64,000 bases of DNA from the NCBI RefSeq assembly GCF_003206615.1, contig NZ_PZJW01000003.1:124001-188000 (forward strand). Reading direction: 5' to 3'. Positions 33,214-42,790 of this stretch are shown one piece after another. This DNA comes from Salinicola acroporae. Its GTDB lineage: Bacteria > Pseudomonadota > Gammaproteobacteria > Pseudomonadales > Halomonadaceae. The notes under the pieces were generated by a model. The model was not told the DNA's origin. It saw only the letters and a list, made by a program, of their open reading frames with translations, and searched no databases. How positions within the stretch are numbered: position 1 is the first letter of the stretch; each line of letters opens with the position of its first letter. A program made the position numbers and the translations under genes.

Positions 33214-33214
<1 letters not shown>

Positions 33215-33359
33215 GGAAAATGCTGAATAAATCGACGAACAGGATGAAGCGCAAAGCGCACGGAGCGCAGAAGGCGAGACATAACATGGGGTTAGGCGAG
33301 TCTTCGAGCACCGCGCAACGCAGCGATTCGCCTGTGCAGTCATTTATGCAGTGTTTCCT
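33214..33359. mobile_element. 146-bp inverted-repeat (MITE/REP-like) element between atpD and atpC
   Basis: About 30-bp imperfect terminal inverted repeats: left 33214-33243 begins AGGAAAATGCTGAATAAATC and right 33331-33359, read in reverse, begins AGGAAACACTGCATAAATGA; both end in ACAGG. The interior also shows extended imperfect complementarity, so the transcript could fold end to end. No coding capacity. It separates atpD from atpC, which are normally close together. Confidence 0.7.
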
Positions 33360-33390
33360 AAGCCTGCAGACTCCCGGGAGATAAATCGCT

Positions 33391-33816
33391 ATGGCCACAT
33401 TTCAGTGTGACATCGTCAGTGCCGAGAAGGAGATCTTCTCGGGCAACGTCGAGCAGCTCATTGCTGCCGGCGTGGCCGGCGATCTGGGTATCCTGCGCGG
33501 TCACGCGCCGCTGCTGACCGAGCTCAAGCCCGGTCCGGTGCGCGTGATCCAGGAGAACGGCGAAGAAGAGCTCTACTACGTCACCGGCGGCTTCCTCGAA
33601 GTGCAGCCGGACGTGGTCTCGGTGCTGGCGGATACCGCCACCCGAGCCAGCGATCTCGATGAGGCGGAAGCCGAGCAGGCGCGGCAACATGCGCTGGCCT
33701 CGCTCAACGAGAAACAGAGCGAGCTCGACTACGCACGAGCCTCCGCCGAACTGGCCGAAGCCTCCGCTCAGCTGCGCACGCTGCAACAGCTGCGCCGCAA
33801 GGGCGGTCGCGGCTGA
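33391..33816 (+). CDS. atpC: ATP synthase F1 subunit epsilon
   Basis: 141 residues. The beta-sandwich domain contains [39 protein letters not shown] and [20 protein letters not shown]; the C-terminal helical pair (residues 90-138) is complete. It couples rotation and can inhibit ATP hydrolysis. It is unusually far (176 bp) from atpD because of the inserted inverted-repeat element. A strong terminator follows at 33860. Confidence 0.97.
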   Translation: MATFQCDIVSAEKEIFSGNVEQLIAAGVAGDLGILRGHAPLLTELKPGPVRVIQENGEEELYYVTGGFLEVQPDVVSVLADTATRASDLDEAEAEQARQHALASLNEKQSELDYARASAELAEASAQLRTLQQLRRKGGRG

Positions 33817-33859
33817 CGCGGCAGGCGCCCAGGCAGCATGCGCTGATGGCAGTACCCGA

Positions 33860-33885
33860 AGGCGACTCCCTGGAGTCGCCTTTTT
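33860..33885 (+). terminator. Rho-independent terminator of the atp operon
   Basis: AGGCGACTC pairs with GAGTCGCCT around a CCTG loop (33860-33881), followed by a run of T. It lies 44 bp after the atpC stop codon. Confidence 0.92.
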
Positions 33886-33977
33886 CATGCCTGGAGGCCA
33901 GACGATCGGATTCTGCCAGGTCGCCTCCGACACGCTAGAATGACGCCCGGTTTTCATTGATCAGAAGGAAGAACGCC

Positions 33978-35354
33978 ATGACTCTCGACGTCGTGATACT
34001 GGCCGCCGGCCAGGGCTCCCGCATGCGCTCGAAGACACCGAAGGTGTTGCACAAGCTGGCGGGGCGCTCCTTGGTTCAGCACGTCGTCGACACGGCATCG
34101 GGGCTGGAGCACGCGCGGCTGCACGTGGTCGTCGGTCATGGTGGCGAGATGGTGCGCCAGGCGTTGTCGACGCCTGCGGATCGCGAGCTCGCCTTTTGCG
34201 AGCAGGCCGAGCAGAAGGGCACCGGGCACGCCGTGGGGCAGGCGCTGGATAGCCTCGGCGATGGCAAGGTGCTGGTGCTCTACGGCGATGTGCCGCTGAT
34301 TCAAGCCAGAACCCTCGAGACCCTGCTGGAAGGCGTCGACGAGCGTCACATGGCGCTGCTGACGGTCACGTTGGACGACCCCACGGGCTACGGCCGCATC
34401 GTGCGTGACGGCAAGGGTTCGGTCGTCGCCATCGTCGAGCACAAGGATGCCGACAACCAGCAGCGTGCGATCCGCGAGTGCAATACCGGCATCATGGCCA
34501 TGACCGCCGCCCAGCTCCGGCGCTGGCTGCCCGAGCTTTCCGCCGAGAACGCCCAGGGCGAATACTACCTGACCGATGTGATCGCCATGGCGGCCGCCGA
34601 CGGCGTCGAGGTCACCGCCAGCCAGCCGGGTTCGCCGGTGGAGGTCGAGGGCGTCAACGACCGTCGCCAGCTCGCCTCGCTGGAGCGGGCCTTCCAGCGG
34701 CGTCAGGCCGATCGTCTGATGGCGGCGGGCGTGGGGCTGGCCGATCCCGAGCGATTCGATCTACGTGGTGATGTCACCGTCGGGCGCGATATCCAGATCG
34801 ACATCAACGTGATCCTCGAAGGCCAGGTGATCCTGGAGGATGACGTCGTCATCGGCCCCAACTGCGTGATCAAGGACAGCGTGTTGCGTCGCGGTGCTGT
34901 GGTGAAGGCCAACAGTCATCTGGAAGGCGCCGAAATGGGGGTGGAGAGCGACTGCGGGCCGTTCGCTCGGCTGCGCCCCGGCACCCGGCTCGGCACGCGT
35001 GCCCATGTCGGTAACTTCGTCGAGACCAAGAACGCCAGCCTCGGCGAAGGCGTCAAGGCAGGGCATCTCAGCTATCTGGGCGATGCCGAGATCGGCCGCG
35101 ACACCAATGTCGGTGCCGGCACCATCACCTGCAACTACGACGGTGCCAACAAGCACCTCACCCGGATCGGCGAAGCCGTGTTCATCGGCTCCAACAGTTC
35201 GTTGGTTGCACCGGTCACCATCGGCAACGGCGCCACCATCGGCGCTGGCTCCACGATCACTCGTGAGGTGAAGGATGGCGAGCTCGCCATCGGGCGCAGT
35301 CGTCAGGTGGCCAAGCCCGGCTGGCAGCGCCCGGTGAAAAAGCCAAAAAACTGA
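33978..35354 (+). CDS. glmU: Bifunctional N-acetylglucosamine-1-P uridyltransferase / glucosamine-1-P acetyltransferase
   Basis: 458 residues (E. coli 456). The start is [16 protein letters not shown]; seven in-frame codons upstream were excluded because the nucleotide-binding [20 protein letters not shown] should be near the N-terminus and AGGAAG lies 7 nt upstream. The uridyltransferase domain (1-230) has YGDVPLI and ECNTGIMA. The left-handed beta-helix (250-458) has [23 protein letters not shown] and [17 protein letters not shown]. It makes UDP-GlcNAc; glmS, encoding the preceding pathway enzyme, is further downstream in this window. Confidence 0.97.
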   Translation: MTLDVVILAAGQGSRMRSKTPKVLHKLAGRSLVQHVVDTASGLEHARLHVVVGHGGEMVRQALSTPADRELAFCEQAEQKGTGHAVGQALDSLGDGKVLVLYGDVPLIQARTLETLLEGVDERHMALLTVTLDDPTGYGRIVRDGKGSVVAIVEHKDADNQQRAIRECNTGIMAMTAAQLRRWLPELSAENAQGEYYLTDVIAMAAADGVEVTASQPGSPVEVEGVNDRRQLASLERAFQRRQADRLMAAGVGLADPERFDLRGDVTVGRDIQIDINVILEGQVILEDDVVIGPNCVIKDSVLRRGAVVKANSHLEGAEMGVESDCGPFARLRPGTRLGTRAHVGNFVETKNASLGEGVKAGHLSYLGDAEIGRDTNVGAGTITCNYDGANKHLTRIGEAVFIGSNSSLVAPVTIGNGATIGAGSTITREVKDGELAIGRSRQVAKPGWQRPVKKPKN

Positions 35355-35396
35355 TTCTAGGCATTGCCAACTTCACCAGCGCTGGGATTAGCCACC

Positions 35397-35650
35397 CGAT
35401 AGCGCCTATCGAGCGCGCGCTGCGTATCACTCGCCAAGCTGGGTCTTGCGACATGGATGTCGCAAGAGGCGCGTTGGGACAGGGCAGAAAATTGCTCCTG
35501 CATTTTCTGCATTTTCTGCATTTTCTGCATTTCCGCCATCCATGGCGGTCAGATGTCCTTACGCGCCGACCCAAAGCGTGGGCGCGTGATACGCAGGGTT
35601 TCGTGCGCTTGTGGCGCGAAAAAGGGGAGCGCGAGGGGCTTGCCCCTCGC
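35397..35650. other. Structured gene-free region: five hairpins in series
   Basis: The 384-bp gap between glmU and the DUF1615 gene holds five short inverted repeats: CGATAG/CTATCG (35397-35411), CTTGCGACAT/ATGTCGCAAG with a 2-nt loop (35445-35466), CCGCCAT/ATGGCGG (35533-35548), ACGCGCC/GGCGCGT (35561-35587) and GCGAGGGGC/GCCCCTCGC (35631-35650). None has a following T-run. A 9-bp tandem repeat lies in the middle. Small open frames cross it but contain only low-complexity sequence. It could be a dispersed structured repeat or a noncoding RNA. Confidence 0.6.
35499..35534. repeat. Four tandem copies of a 9-bp unit (TGCATTTTC)
   Basis: Three perfect TGCATTTTC units and a fourth with one change (TGCATTTCC) run head to tail. 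The AT-rich unit contrasts with flanking GC-rich hairpins. Confidence 0.95.
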
Positions 35651-35738
35651 ATTCACGAGCAGAAGGCTGGTCTATGAGCCCACAGTGGTAAGCGCTCGGC
35701 ATTGAATCCAATCCGATACCTCCTCAAAGAGAATCTCC

Positions 35739-36827
35739 TCAACGACGCATACACTGCTGCCAGCGGTCGTCGACCCGCTTGGCGAACCATGCCGTGGTCA
35801 GGTTGCGGGTGATCTTGGGACTTTCGAGCTTGATTCCCGGCAGGCGTGCGTAGGGGATGGGCTGACCTTCCTGCTGTAGCGCCAGCGAATAGATCTTTTC
35901 GTAGAGCGCGGTCCGTTCGAATTCGAGGGAATCCTCTTTCTCCAGCGCATCGCGGATTTCACCGTCGTCCATATCCAACTGACGCTTCAAGGTGCGTACC
36001 GCCAACTCGGTCTGCCCGGCCTGACGCGAGCCGGGGATGATCAGGTCGCCGTCGAGGGCGAGCGGAATACCGGAAAGCTGGGTGACGGCGGCCTGGAAGG
36101 CGGCATTGCGACTGGCGTACCAGCCGGCGTTGAAGTCGGCGAAACGGTAGATCGGCTCGTCGTAGTTGGCCGGATAGCCGAGCAGGTGGGCGATACCAAA
36201 GAAGAGTCCGCCGCGCCGGGTGAACACCTCGTGACGGATCGAGCCGTCGATCGGGTAGGGGTAGTTGTCGGCGTGTTTTTCGGCGAAGTCGACGCTCACC
36301 TGCATCGGGCCGCCGGTGTGCACCGGGTTGAGGCTGCCGAACAGCTCCCGTCCGAGCGGCGCCATGTCGATGAAATCCTCGAAGATCTCGCTCATCTCTC
36401 GCTCGGTGGTGATGTGATCGAGGCGCTCGTTGTAGCTCTCGCCGGTGGGCGATTCGAGATTCAACCCGGCAGTCACCAGGAAACCGGGGATATGTAGTGC
36501 GCCAGCCCGGCGCTCGATCTCCTGGCGGGCAATGGCGGAGAGATTGGGCACGCTGGGATCGGCGTCGTAGGTCGATTCCTGCTCGATCACCGCCAGCGTG
36601 GCGCAGAGGTTGTCCTTCGTCGCGGGCAGGTTCTGGGCCGAGAAGGCGGCGGTGATATCCGTCGCCCAACCGTCACGCTCCTGCGTCGAGGCCGGGATCA
36701 ACCTGACGAGTTCACGCTTCACGCTTGCCGGGCGCTGCTCGAAGCCGGGCTGCGGTGGCTGGGTGCTGCAACCGACCAGCAGCATCAGGCCAAGGGCAGG
36801 TGCCCAGCGGAGTCGCCCCGAAATCAT
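35739..36827 (-). CDS. DUF1615 family lipoprotein
   Basis: 362 residues. The N-terminal signal APALGLMLLVGC ends in a lipobox cysteine. The body carries the DUF1615 pattern (WATDITAAFSAQNLPATKDN, CATLAVIEQESTYDADPSVP, NPVHTGGPMQVSVDFAE). The EQES..Y..DP arrangement resembles lytic-transglycosylase-like folds, which would suit an outer-membrane peptidoglycan role, but function is not established. Its ATG overlaps the argE stop (ATGA), so it is translationally coupled to argE. Confidence 0.82.
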   Translation of the reverse strand: MISGRLRWAPALGLMLLVGCSTQPPQPGFEQRPASVKRELVRLIPASTQERDGWATDITAAFSAQNLPATKDNLCATLAVIEQESTYDADPSVPNLSAIARQEIERRAGALHIPGFLVTAGLNLESPTGESYNERLDHITTEREMSEIFEDFIDMAPLGRELFGSLNPVHTGGPMQVSVDFAEKHADNYPYPIDGSIRHEVFTRRGGLFFGIAHLLGYPANYDEPIYRFADFNAGWYASRNAAFQAAVTQLSGIPLALDGDLIIPGSRQAGQTELAVRTLKRQLDMDDGEIRDALEKEDSLEFERTALYEKIYSLALQQEGQPIPYARLPGIKLESPKITRNLTTAWFAKRVDDRWQQCMRR

Positions 36828-37996
36828 GAATCTCCTCGCGCGCCGAGATGCTTCACCAGCCGCTGCATCATCGCGTCGCAGCGTTCGAGCTGCTCGATGG
36901 CGATGAACTCGTCCGGCTTGTGGCCCTGATCCATGCAGCCGGGGCCGCACACCACGGTAGGAATGCCCGCCTCGTGGAACAGTCCGCCCTCGGTGCCGTA
37001 GGCGACCGTGCCGAAGTCATCGCGATTCGCCAGGGTGGCGATCAATCGCGCCACGTCGCTAGAGGCCTCTGTGGTCAGCCCCGGATAGGCCTGCAGCGGC
37101 TCGAAGCGGATGTCGGTGTCGGGCTCGACGGCGCGCATGCGCGGGAGCAGTTCGGTGTCGGCGTAGTCGCGCATCTCGCGCTCGACCTCACCGGCATCGA
37201 AGCCTGGCAGCGAGCGCACTTCCCAGTCGAAGCGGCACTCAGACGGCACGATGTTGAGTGCCCGGCCTCCCTCGATCACGCCGGTCTGCACGGTCGAGAA
37301 GGGCGGATAGAAGCGCTCGTCGTGATGAGCTGGATCGGCCAGACGTTCACCGATCTCGGTGAGCTTGGTAATCATCTTCGCCGCGGTCTCGATGGCGTTG
37401 ACCCCTTCCGGCGCATAGGCGGAGTGGCAGGGCGCGCCCTTCACCTGGCAGCGCACGCCGAGTTTGCCCTTGTGGCCAAGTACCGGCTTGAGTTCGGTCG
37501 GCTCGCCGATGATGCAGGCGATCGGCCGATGCGGCTTGTCTTCCAGCATCGAGATGATCGAACGCACGCCAAGGCAGCCCACCTCTTCGTCATAGGAGAA
37601 CGCCAGATGAATCGGCGTTTCGAGTTCCGCCGCCTTGAAGCTCGGCACCGCCGCCAGCACGCAGGCGATATAGCCCTTCATGTCGGTCGATCCGCGGCCG
37701 TAGAGCTTGCCGTCCCGTTCGGTCATCTCGAAGGCCGGTACGGTCCATGGCTGGCCATCCACCGGCACCACGTCGGTGTGTCCGGAAAGCACCACGCCGC
37801 CACGGTCGGTGGGGCCGATCGTCGCCCACAGATTCGCCTTGCTGCCGTCCTCGTTGTGGATCAGTTCGCTATCGACTCCCTGTTCGGCAAGGTAATCGCG
37901 CACGAACTCGATCAGGGCAAGGTTGGAGTCGCGGCTGACGGTGGCGAAGCCGATCAGCTTTTCGAGGAGCGCTTGGCTGTTCAAAGAGGTCGACAT
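36824..37996 (-). CDS. argE: Acetylornithine deacetylase
   Basis: 390 residues (E. coli 383). M20 peptidase-family metal ligands are in VVLSGHTDVVPVDGQPW, YGRGSTDMKGYIACVLAA, AFSYDEEVGCLGVRSI and IIGEPTELKPVLGHKGK. The dimerisation domain (LGVRCQVKGAPCHSAYAPEG) and the final metal ligand in VVCGPGCMDQGHKPDEFI are present. It releases ornithine from N-acetylornithine in arginine synthesis. The start is MSTSLNSQALLEKLIGFATV, preceded by AAGGA. It is divergent from kdpF. Confidence 0.92.
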   Translation of the reverse strand: MSTSLNSQALLEKLIGFATVSRDSNLALIEFVRDYLAEQGVDSELIHNEDGSKANLWATIGPTDRGGVVLSGHTDVVPVDGQPWTVPAFEMTERDGKLYGRGSTDMKGYIACVLAAVPSFKAAELETPIHLAFSYDEEVGCLGVRSIISMLEDKPHRPIACIIGEPTELKPVLGHKGKLGVRCQVKGAPCHSAYAPEGVNAIETAAKMITKLTEIGERLADPAHHDERFYPPFSTVQTGVIEGGRALNIVPSECRFDWEVRSLPGFDAGEVEREMRDYADTELLPRMRAVEPDTDIRFEPLQAYPGLTTEASSDVARLIATLANRDDFGTVAYGTEGGLFHEAGIPTVVCGPGCMDQGHKPDEFIAIEQLERCDAMMQRLVKHLGARGDS

Positions 37997-38075
37997 GGCG
38001 CTTGTCCTTGTGAAGTCGGTGGTTATTGGTAGTCGATGATGCCGACCGCCGGCTCGTTGTGCCACCTGGCTTGGC

Positions 38076-38129
38076 ATTTTTACGCTTTCTTGACGCCTTG
38101 CGCCGAATTTCCTCATCGAATTTTTACGC
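38076..38129. promoter_or_regulatory. Two ATTTTTACGC direct repeats upstream of kdpFABC
   Basis: Identical ATTTTTACGC copies lie at 38076-38085 and 38120-38129, 44 bp apart start to start, in the argE-kdpF divergent region. T-rich TTTTTAC-like motifs are typical of KdpE sites, and kdpE is encoded downstream. Assignment is by position and resemblance. Confidence 0.5.
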
Positions 38130-38172
38130 ACCTCGACTCGACACTGGACCCTCTCGAACGAGGAGGTGAGCC

Positions 38173-38253
38173 ATGTCCTACCTGATGCTGGCGGTCGCCC
38201 TCGCGACCGCCGTCTACCTGCTGGCGACGCTCTGCTGGCCGGAGCGATTCTAG
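38173..38253 (+). CDS. kdpF: KdpF, small subunit of the K+-transporting ATPase
   Basis: 26 residues (begins MSYLMLAVALATAVYL, ends CWPERF), a single membrane helix followed by a short tail with the conserved PERF-like end. AGGAGG is 7 nt upstream. KdpF stabilises the KdpABC complex. Its size and position two bases before the kdpA ATG make the call secure. Confidence 0.93.
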   Translation: MSYLMLAVALATAVYLLATLCWPERF

Positions 38254-38255
38254 CC

Positions 38256-39950
38256 ATGAACGCGATGATGCTCTGCTACGCCCTGCTGATCGGGCTGGCG
38301 CTGCCGCTCGGGCTCTATATGGGTCGGGCGCTGGACAGCGATCGACCGAGCCCGCTGGATCGTCTCTTCGGGCCGGTGGAGTCGGTCCTGATGCGTCTCG
38401 CCGGCGTCGATCGCCGTGCCTCGATGTCCTGGTCGGCCTATCTGCTGGCGGTGTTGAAGCTTCATCTGCTGCTGGTCGCGCTGGCCTGGCTGGTCTTCAT
38501 GGGCCAGGGCGTGCTGCCGCTCAACCCCGACGGGATCCCCGGCATGAACTGGGATACGGCGCTGCATACCGCTGTCTCGTTCGCCACCAACACCAACCAG
38601 CAGCACTATTCGGGCCAGGCCCAGCTCTCCTACCTGAGCCAGACACTGGCCATCGTCACCCTGCAGTTCCTGACCCCAGCGACGGGGCTGGCGGTGCTGC
38701 TCGCCATCACCCGGACGCTGCTGCGACGCCAGCCTGCCACCAACGCCGGGGGCGGGGTGGGCAACTACTATGTCGACCTCACGCGGATCGTGATGCGAGT
38801 GCTGCTGCCGCTATCGCTGATCGTGGCGCTACTGCTGGTGTGGCAGGGCGTGCCGGCGACGTACCAGGGCGCCGAGCGGGTCATGATGCTCGATGGCGGC
38901 GCGGCCCAGGTGATACCGCGCGGCCCGGTGGCGCCGATGGTGGCGATCAAGCAGCTTGGTACCAACGGTGGTGGCTGGTACGGCCCCAACTCGACCGTAC
39001 CGCTGGAGAATCCGACTGGCCTGTCGAACCTGATCGAGACGATCGCGCTGATGCTGATACCGGTGGCCTCGCTGATCGCGGTGGGCGTCATCAGCGGTCG
39101 GCGTCGGCTGATGATGGGAATCGGCTCGGTGATGATCGTCTTCTCGCTGATCACCACCAGCCTGATCGTGGCGTCGGAGCGTCTGCCCAACGCCGCCCTG
39201 GCCGGGCTCGTCGTGGAAGGCAGCCCCAACCTCGAAGGCAAGGAGCTGCGCTTCGGTAGCGATCTCTCCGCGCTCTGGGGCAGCTGGACGACCCAGACCT
39301 CCAACGGCTCCGTCAACGCCATGCACGACAGCTTCAACCCGCTGGGCGGCCTGGGGCTGCTGATGGACATGTTCGTCAACGTCACCTTCGGCGGCATCGG
39401 CGTGGGCCTGATCGGCTATCTGCTCTACCTGATGCTGGCGGCGTTCATCGGCTCGCTGATGATCGGCCGTGCCCCGGAACTGTTCGGCAAGCCGCTGGAG
39501 ACCCGTGAGATGCGTTGGATCTCGCTGGCGATCCTGGCTCAACCCCTGATCATTCTCGGCCTGAGCGCGATCACCGTGACCTTCCCCGGCCTGACCGGCA
39601 ACTCCAACCCCGGCTTCCACGGCCTTTCCCAGGTGCTCTACGAATTCACCTCGGCGTTCGCCAACAACGGCTCGGGCTTCGAAGGGCTCGGCGACGCGAC
39701 GCCGTGGTGGAACCTGACCTGCGTGGTGGCGCTGGCGGTCGGCCGCTTCCTGCCGATGCTGGTGCCGCTGGCGGTGGCCGGCTGGCTGGCCGGTAAACGC
39801 ACGGCGCCGCAAGGGCGTGGCAGCCTGGCCGTGGAGAGCGGCGCCTTCGTCGGACTCACCGCCGGTGTCATCGTCATCGTCAATCTGCTCGGTTTCCTGC
39901 CCGCCCTGGTGCTGGGACCGATCGCCGAACAACTGGTACTCGCCCCATGA
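38256..39950 (+). CDS. kdpA: K+-transporting ATPase subunit A
   Basis: 564 residues (E. coli 557). The four SKT-type selectivity-filter segments are visible: [35 protein letters not shown] and [12 protein letters not shown]. It binds and conducts K+. The ATG follows kdpF by two bases. Its stop overlaps an ATG in frame with kdpB, although I place the kdpB start further downstream. Confidence 0.96.
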   Translation: MNAMMLCYALLIGLALPLGLYMGRALDSDRPSPLDRLFGPVESVLMRLAGVDRRASMSWSAYLLAVLKLHLLLVALAWLVFMGQGVLPLNPDGIPGMNWDTALHTAVSFATNTNQQHYSGQAQLSYLSQTLAIVTLQFLTPATGLAVLLAITRTLLRRQPATNAGGGVGNYYVDLTRIVMRVLLPLSLIVALLLVWQGVPATYQGAERVMMLDGGAAQVIPRGPVAPMVAIKQLGTNGGGWYGPNSTVPLENPTGLSNLIETIALMLIPVASLIAVGVISGRRRLMMGIGSVMIVFSLITTSLIVASERLPNAALAGLVVEGSPNLEGKELRFGSDLSALWGSWTTQTSNGSVNAMHDSFNPLGGLGLLMDMFVNVTFGGIGVGLIGYLLYLMLAAFIGSLMIGRAPELFGKPLETREMRWISLAILAQPLIILGLSAITVTFPGLTGNSNPGFHGLSQVLYEFTSAFANNGSGFEGLGDATPWWNLTCVVALAVGRFLPMLVPLAVAGWLAGKRTAPQGRGSLAVESGAFVGLTAGVIVIVNLLGFLPALVLGPIAEQLVLAP

Positions 39951-40024
39951 AGCCCATCGACGACAGTACCTTCGTTGCCCGTTCTCGCACGGGAAGAGAC
40001 AGCGGGAGCGATAGGGAGAGCCCA

Positions 40025-42091
40025 GTGAAGCGTGACCTGACCAGACGCCGACCCCGTGCCACGACAACGACCCTGCAGGTGCAGCCGCTGCTCCTGCTGG
40101 TGGAGTCCTTCAAGCGCCTGAATCCGACCAGCCTGGCGCGCAACCCCGTGATGGCGGTGGTCGCCATCGGCACGCTGATCTGCGCGCTCTACACCGCCCT
40201 CGCCTTTGCCGAGTCCAACGGCCAGGGCGGTTTCGCCTTGAGCGTGACGCTGATCCTGCTGGCCACGGTGCTGTTCGCCAACGCCGCCGAGGCGGTGGCC
40301 GAGGCCCGTGGCAAGGCTCACGCCGGCAGCCTGCGCGCCACCCGCGGTGAGTTGAAGGCACGACGGTTGACCCACAGCGGCGAGGAGACGGTTGCCGCCG
40401 ACCGACTTCGCCGCGGCGATCGTGTCCGCGTATCGGCCGGCGAGCTGATCCCCGCCGACGGCGAGATCGTCCAGGGTGCCGGTTCGATCAACGAGTCCGC
40501 CGTCACCGGCGAGTCCGCGCCGGTCCTGCGCGAGGCGGGCACCGACAACAGCGGCGTCAGTGCCGGGACCAAGCTGCTCTCCGACGAGCTGATCGTCGAG
40601 GTCAGCGTCGACCCCGGCGAGTCGCTGCTCGACCGGATGATCGCCCTGGTCGAGGGCGCCAGTCGCCAGAAGACGCCGAGCGAGCTGGCGCTGTCGGTGC
40701 TGCTCTCCACGCTGACGCTGGTGTTCCTGATCGTCGTGGTCACGCTGGTGCCGATGGCGCGATTCGTGGGGATAGAGACCTCGACGGTGATGCTGGTGGC
40801 GCTGCTGGTCTGTCTGATACCCACCACCATCGGTGGGCTGTTGCCGGCCATCGGCATCGCCGGGATGGAGCGGGCCATGCGCGCCAACCTCATCGCCAAG
40901 TCCGGCAAGGCGGTGGAGATCGCCGGCAGCATCGACACCCTGCTGCTCGACAAGACCGGCACCATCACCCTGGGCGATCGTCGCGCCACCGAGTTCGCGC
41001 CGTGCCACGGGATCGACATGAAGCGGCTGCGCGAGGTCGCCGGTATCTGCTCGCTCGAGGACCCGACGCCGGAGGGGCGCTCCATCGTCGTGCTGGCGCG
41101 GGAACAGGGCGCTTCGCTGGCGGACGAACAGGGCGCTTCGCTCACCCCCGCCGAAGACGCCGAAGTGGTGCCGTTTTCCGCCACCAGCCGGGTTTCCGGA
41201 CTCGATTTCGCCGACGGCCGACGCTGGCGCAAGGGCGCGCCGAACGCTATCGCACGGCAGGTGGAGGAAGCCGGCGGGCGGCTACCGGATGATTACGAGG
41301 CGCTGGTCGAACGGATCTCGCGCCACGGCGCCACGCCGCTGGCGGTGGCCGAGGGCAACGTACTGTTGGGCGTGATTGCGCTGTCGGACGTGATCAAGCC
41401 AGGTATCGCCGAGCGCTTCATGCAACTGCGCGAGATGGGCGTGAAGACGGTGATGATCACCGGTGACAACCCGATCACCGCCTCGGCGATCGCCGCCGAG
41501 GCCGGGGTCGACGACTACATTGCCGAGGCAACGCCGGAGCGCAAGCTGGCACTGATCCGCGAGGAGCAGGCTGCCGGCCGCCTGGTGGCGATGATGGGAG
41601 ATGGCACCAACGATGCCCCGGCGCTGGCCCAGGCGGATCTGGGCCTGGCGATGAACTCCGGCACCCAGGCGGCGCGGGAGGCGGCCAACATGGTCGACCT
41701 CGACTCCGACCCCGGCAAGCTGCTCGAGGCGGTGGAGATCGGCAAGCAACTGCTGATCACCCGCGGCGCGCTCACCACCTTCTCGCTGGCCAACGATGTC
41801 GCCAAGTATTTCGTCATCCTGCCGGCGATCTTCGCCGCCAGCGTGCCGGCATTGGGCGGTCTCGACGTGCTCGGCCTGCACTCGCCGGCCTCCGCCGTGC
41901 TGTCGGCGGTGATCTTCAACGCCCTGGTGATTCCCGCGTTGATTCCGTTCGCCTTGCGCGGGGTGCGGGTCCGTGCCACGGGTGCCAGCGCCATGCTGCG
42001 GCGCAACCTGTTGATCTACGGTCTCGGTGGCCTGCTGCTGCCGTTCCCCGCGATCAAGCTGATCGATCTGGTCGTCGGGCTGCTCATCTAG
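40025..42091 (+). CDS. kdpB: K+-transporting P-type ATPase subunit B
   Basis: 688 residues from a GTG with GGGAG six bases upstream; E. coli KdpB has 682. An ATG at 39947 would add 26 non-conserved residues. Phosphorylation site D309 is in [28 protein letters not shown] is the actuator TGES motif, [18 protein letters not shown] and [16 protein letters not shown] are the N/P-domain motifs. An eight-residue tandem duplication ([16 protein letters not shown]), from 17-bp direct repeats at 41102 and 41126, lies in the nucleotide-binding domain. Confidence 0.94.
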   Translation: MKRDLTRRRPRATTTTLQVQPLLLLVESFKRLNPTSLARNPVMAVVAIGTLICALYTALAFAESNGQGGFALSVTLILLATVLFANAAEAVAEARGKAHAGSLRATRGELKARRLTHSGEETVAADRLRRGDRVRVSAGELIPADGEIVQGAGSINESAVTGESAPVLREAGTDNSGVSAGTKLLSDELIVEVSVDPGESLLDRMIALVEGASRQKTPSELALSVLLSTLTLVFLIVVVTLVPMARFVGIETSTVMLVALLVCLIPTTIGGLLPAIGIAGMERAMRANLIAKSGKAVEIAGSIDTLLLDKTGTITLGDRRATEFAPCHGIDMKRLREVAGICSLEDPTPEGRSIVVLAREQGASLADEQGASLTPAEDAEVVPFSATSRVSGLDFADGRRWRKGAPNAIARQVEEAGGRLPDDYEALVERISRHGATPLAVAEGNVLLGVIALSDVIKPGIAERFMQLREMGVKTVMITGDNPITASAIAAEAGVDDYIAEATPERKLALIREEQAAGRLVAMMGDGTNDAPALAQADLGLAMNSGTQAAREAANMVDLDSDPGKLLEAVEIGKQLLITRGALTTFSLANDVAKYFVILPAIFAASVPALGGLDVLGLHSPASAVLSAVIFNALVIPALIPFALRGVRVRATGASAMLRRNLLIYGLGGLLLPFPAIKLIDLVVGLLI

Positions 42092-42123
42092 CCGATCGTC
42101 CCTTGCCAACGGAGGTTCTCGAA

Positions 42124-42720
42124 ATGTCATTCGCCTCGTTCCTGAACAGCACCCGCCGCGACAACACCGGCGGCGCAGTGACGGCACTTCGCTTCACCCT
42201 GCTCATGGCCGGGCTGCTCGGTCTGCTCTATCCGCTGGTCATCGTCGGCCTGGGGCAACTGGCGTTTCCCCACCAGGCTGACGGCAGCCTGCTGAGCGAC
42301 CGGGAAGGCCGGGTCGTCGGCTCCGCCTTGATCGGCCAGAAATTCTCCGGCGACCGCTATTTTCAGGGTCGCCCCTCGGCGGTCGACTACGCCGCCGATG
42401 CCGTCGCTGGCTCCAATCTGGCGCCGAGCAACCCGGCATTGCGGCAACGTGCCGAGGCCGACGCCCAGCGAATCACCGCCCGCGACGGAGTCCCGCCGGG
42501 GCGGATACCGGCGGATCTGCTGACCGCTTCGGGTTCCGGGGTCGACCCGCACATCAGCCCCGAGTCGGCCGCCGTTCAGGTTGCGCGTATCGCGAGGGTG
42601 CGCGGTCTGGCGCCGTCGGCTGTCACGGCGCTGGTCCAGCGCTATAGTGATCGCGGGAACCTTGGCGAGCCGAGAGTCAACGTGCTGGCGCTCAATCTGG
42701 CGCTGGACGGGCGCGAGTAA
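42124..42720 (+). CDS. kdpC: K+-transporting ATPase subunit C
   Basis: 198 residues (E. coli 190). One N-terminal membrane helix (LRFTLLMAGLLGLLYPLVIV), then the periplasmic part with LIGQKFSGDRYFQGRPSA, SNLAPSNPALRQR and the end GEPRVNVLALNLAL. ASGSGVDPHISPESA is the family signature. Start ATG follows GGAGG by 8 bases. Confidence 0.96.
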   Translation: MSFASFLNSTRRDNTGGAVTALRFTLLMAGLLGLLYPLVIVGLGQLAFPHQADGSLLSDREGRVVGSALIGQKFSGDRYFQGRPSAVDYAADAVAGSNLAPSNPALRQRAEADAQRITARDGVPPGRIPADLLTASGSGVDPHISPESAAVQVARIARVRGLAPSAVTALVQRYSDRGNLGEPRVNVLALNLALDGRE

Positions 42721-42790
42721 CGCCATTCGCGAGACATCAACCGCCCGCAGGAGTGTCCCGGACGGGCGAGTGACCAAGGGAGATCGTACC

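Noticed and set aside
35453-35677. Possible 74-residue protein across the 9-bp repeats
   Set aside because: The repeat encodes only LHF units, there is no convincing ribosome-binding site, and the DNA-level hairpins explain the region better.
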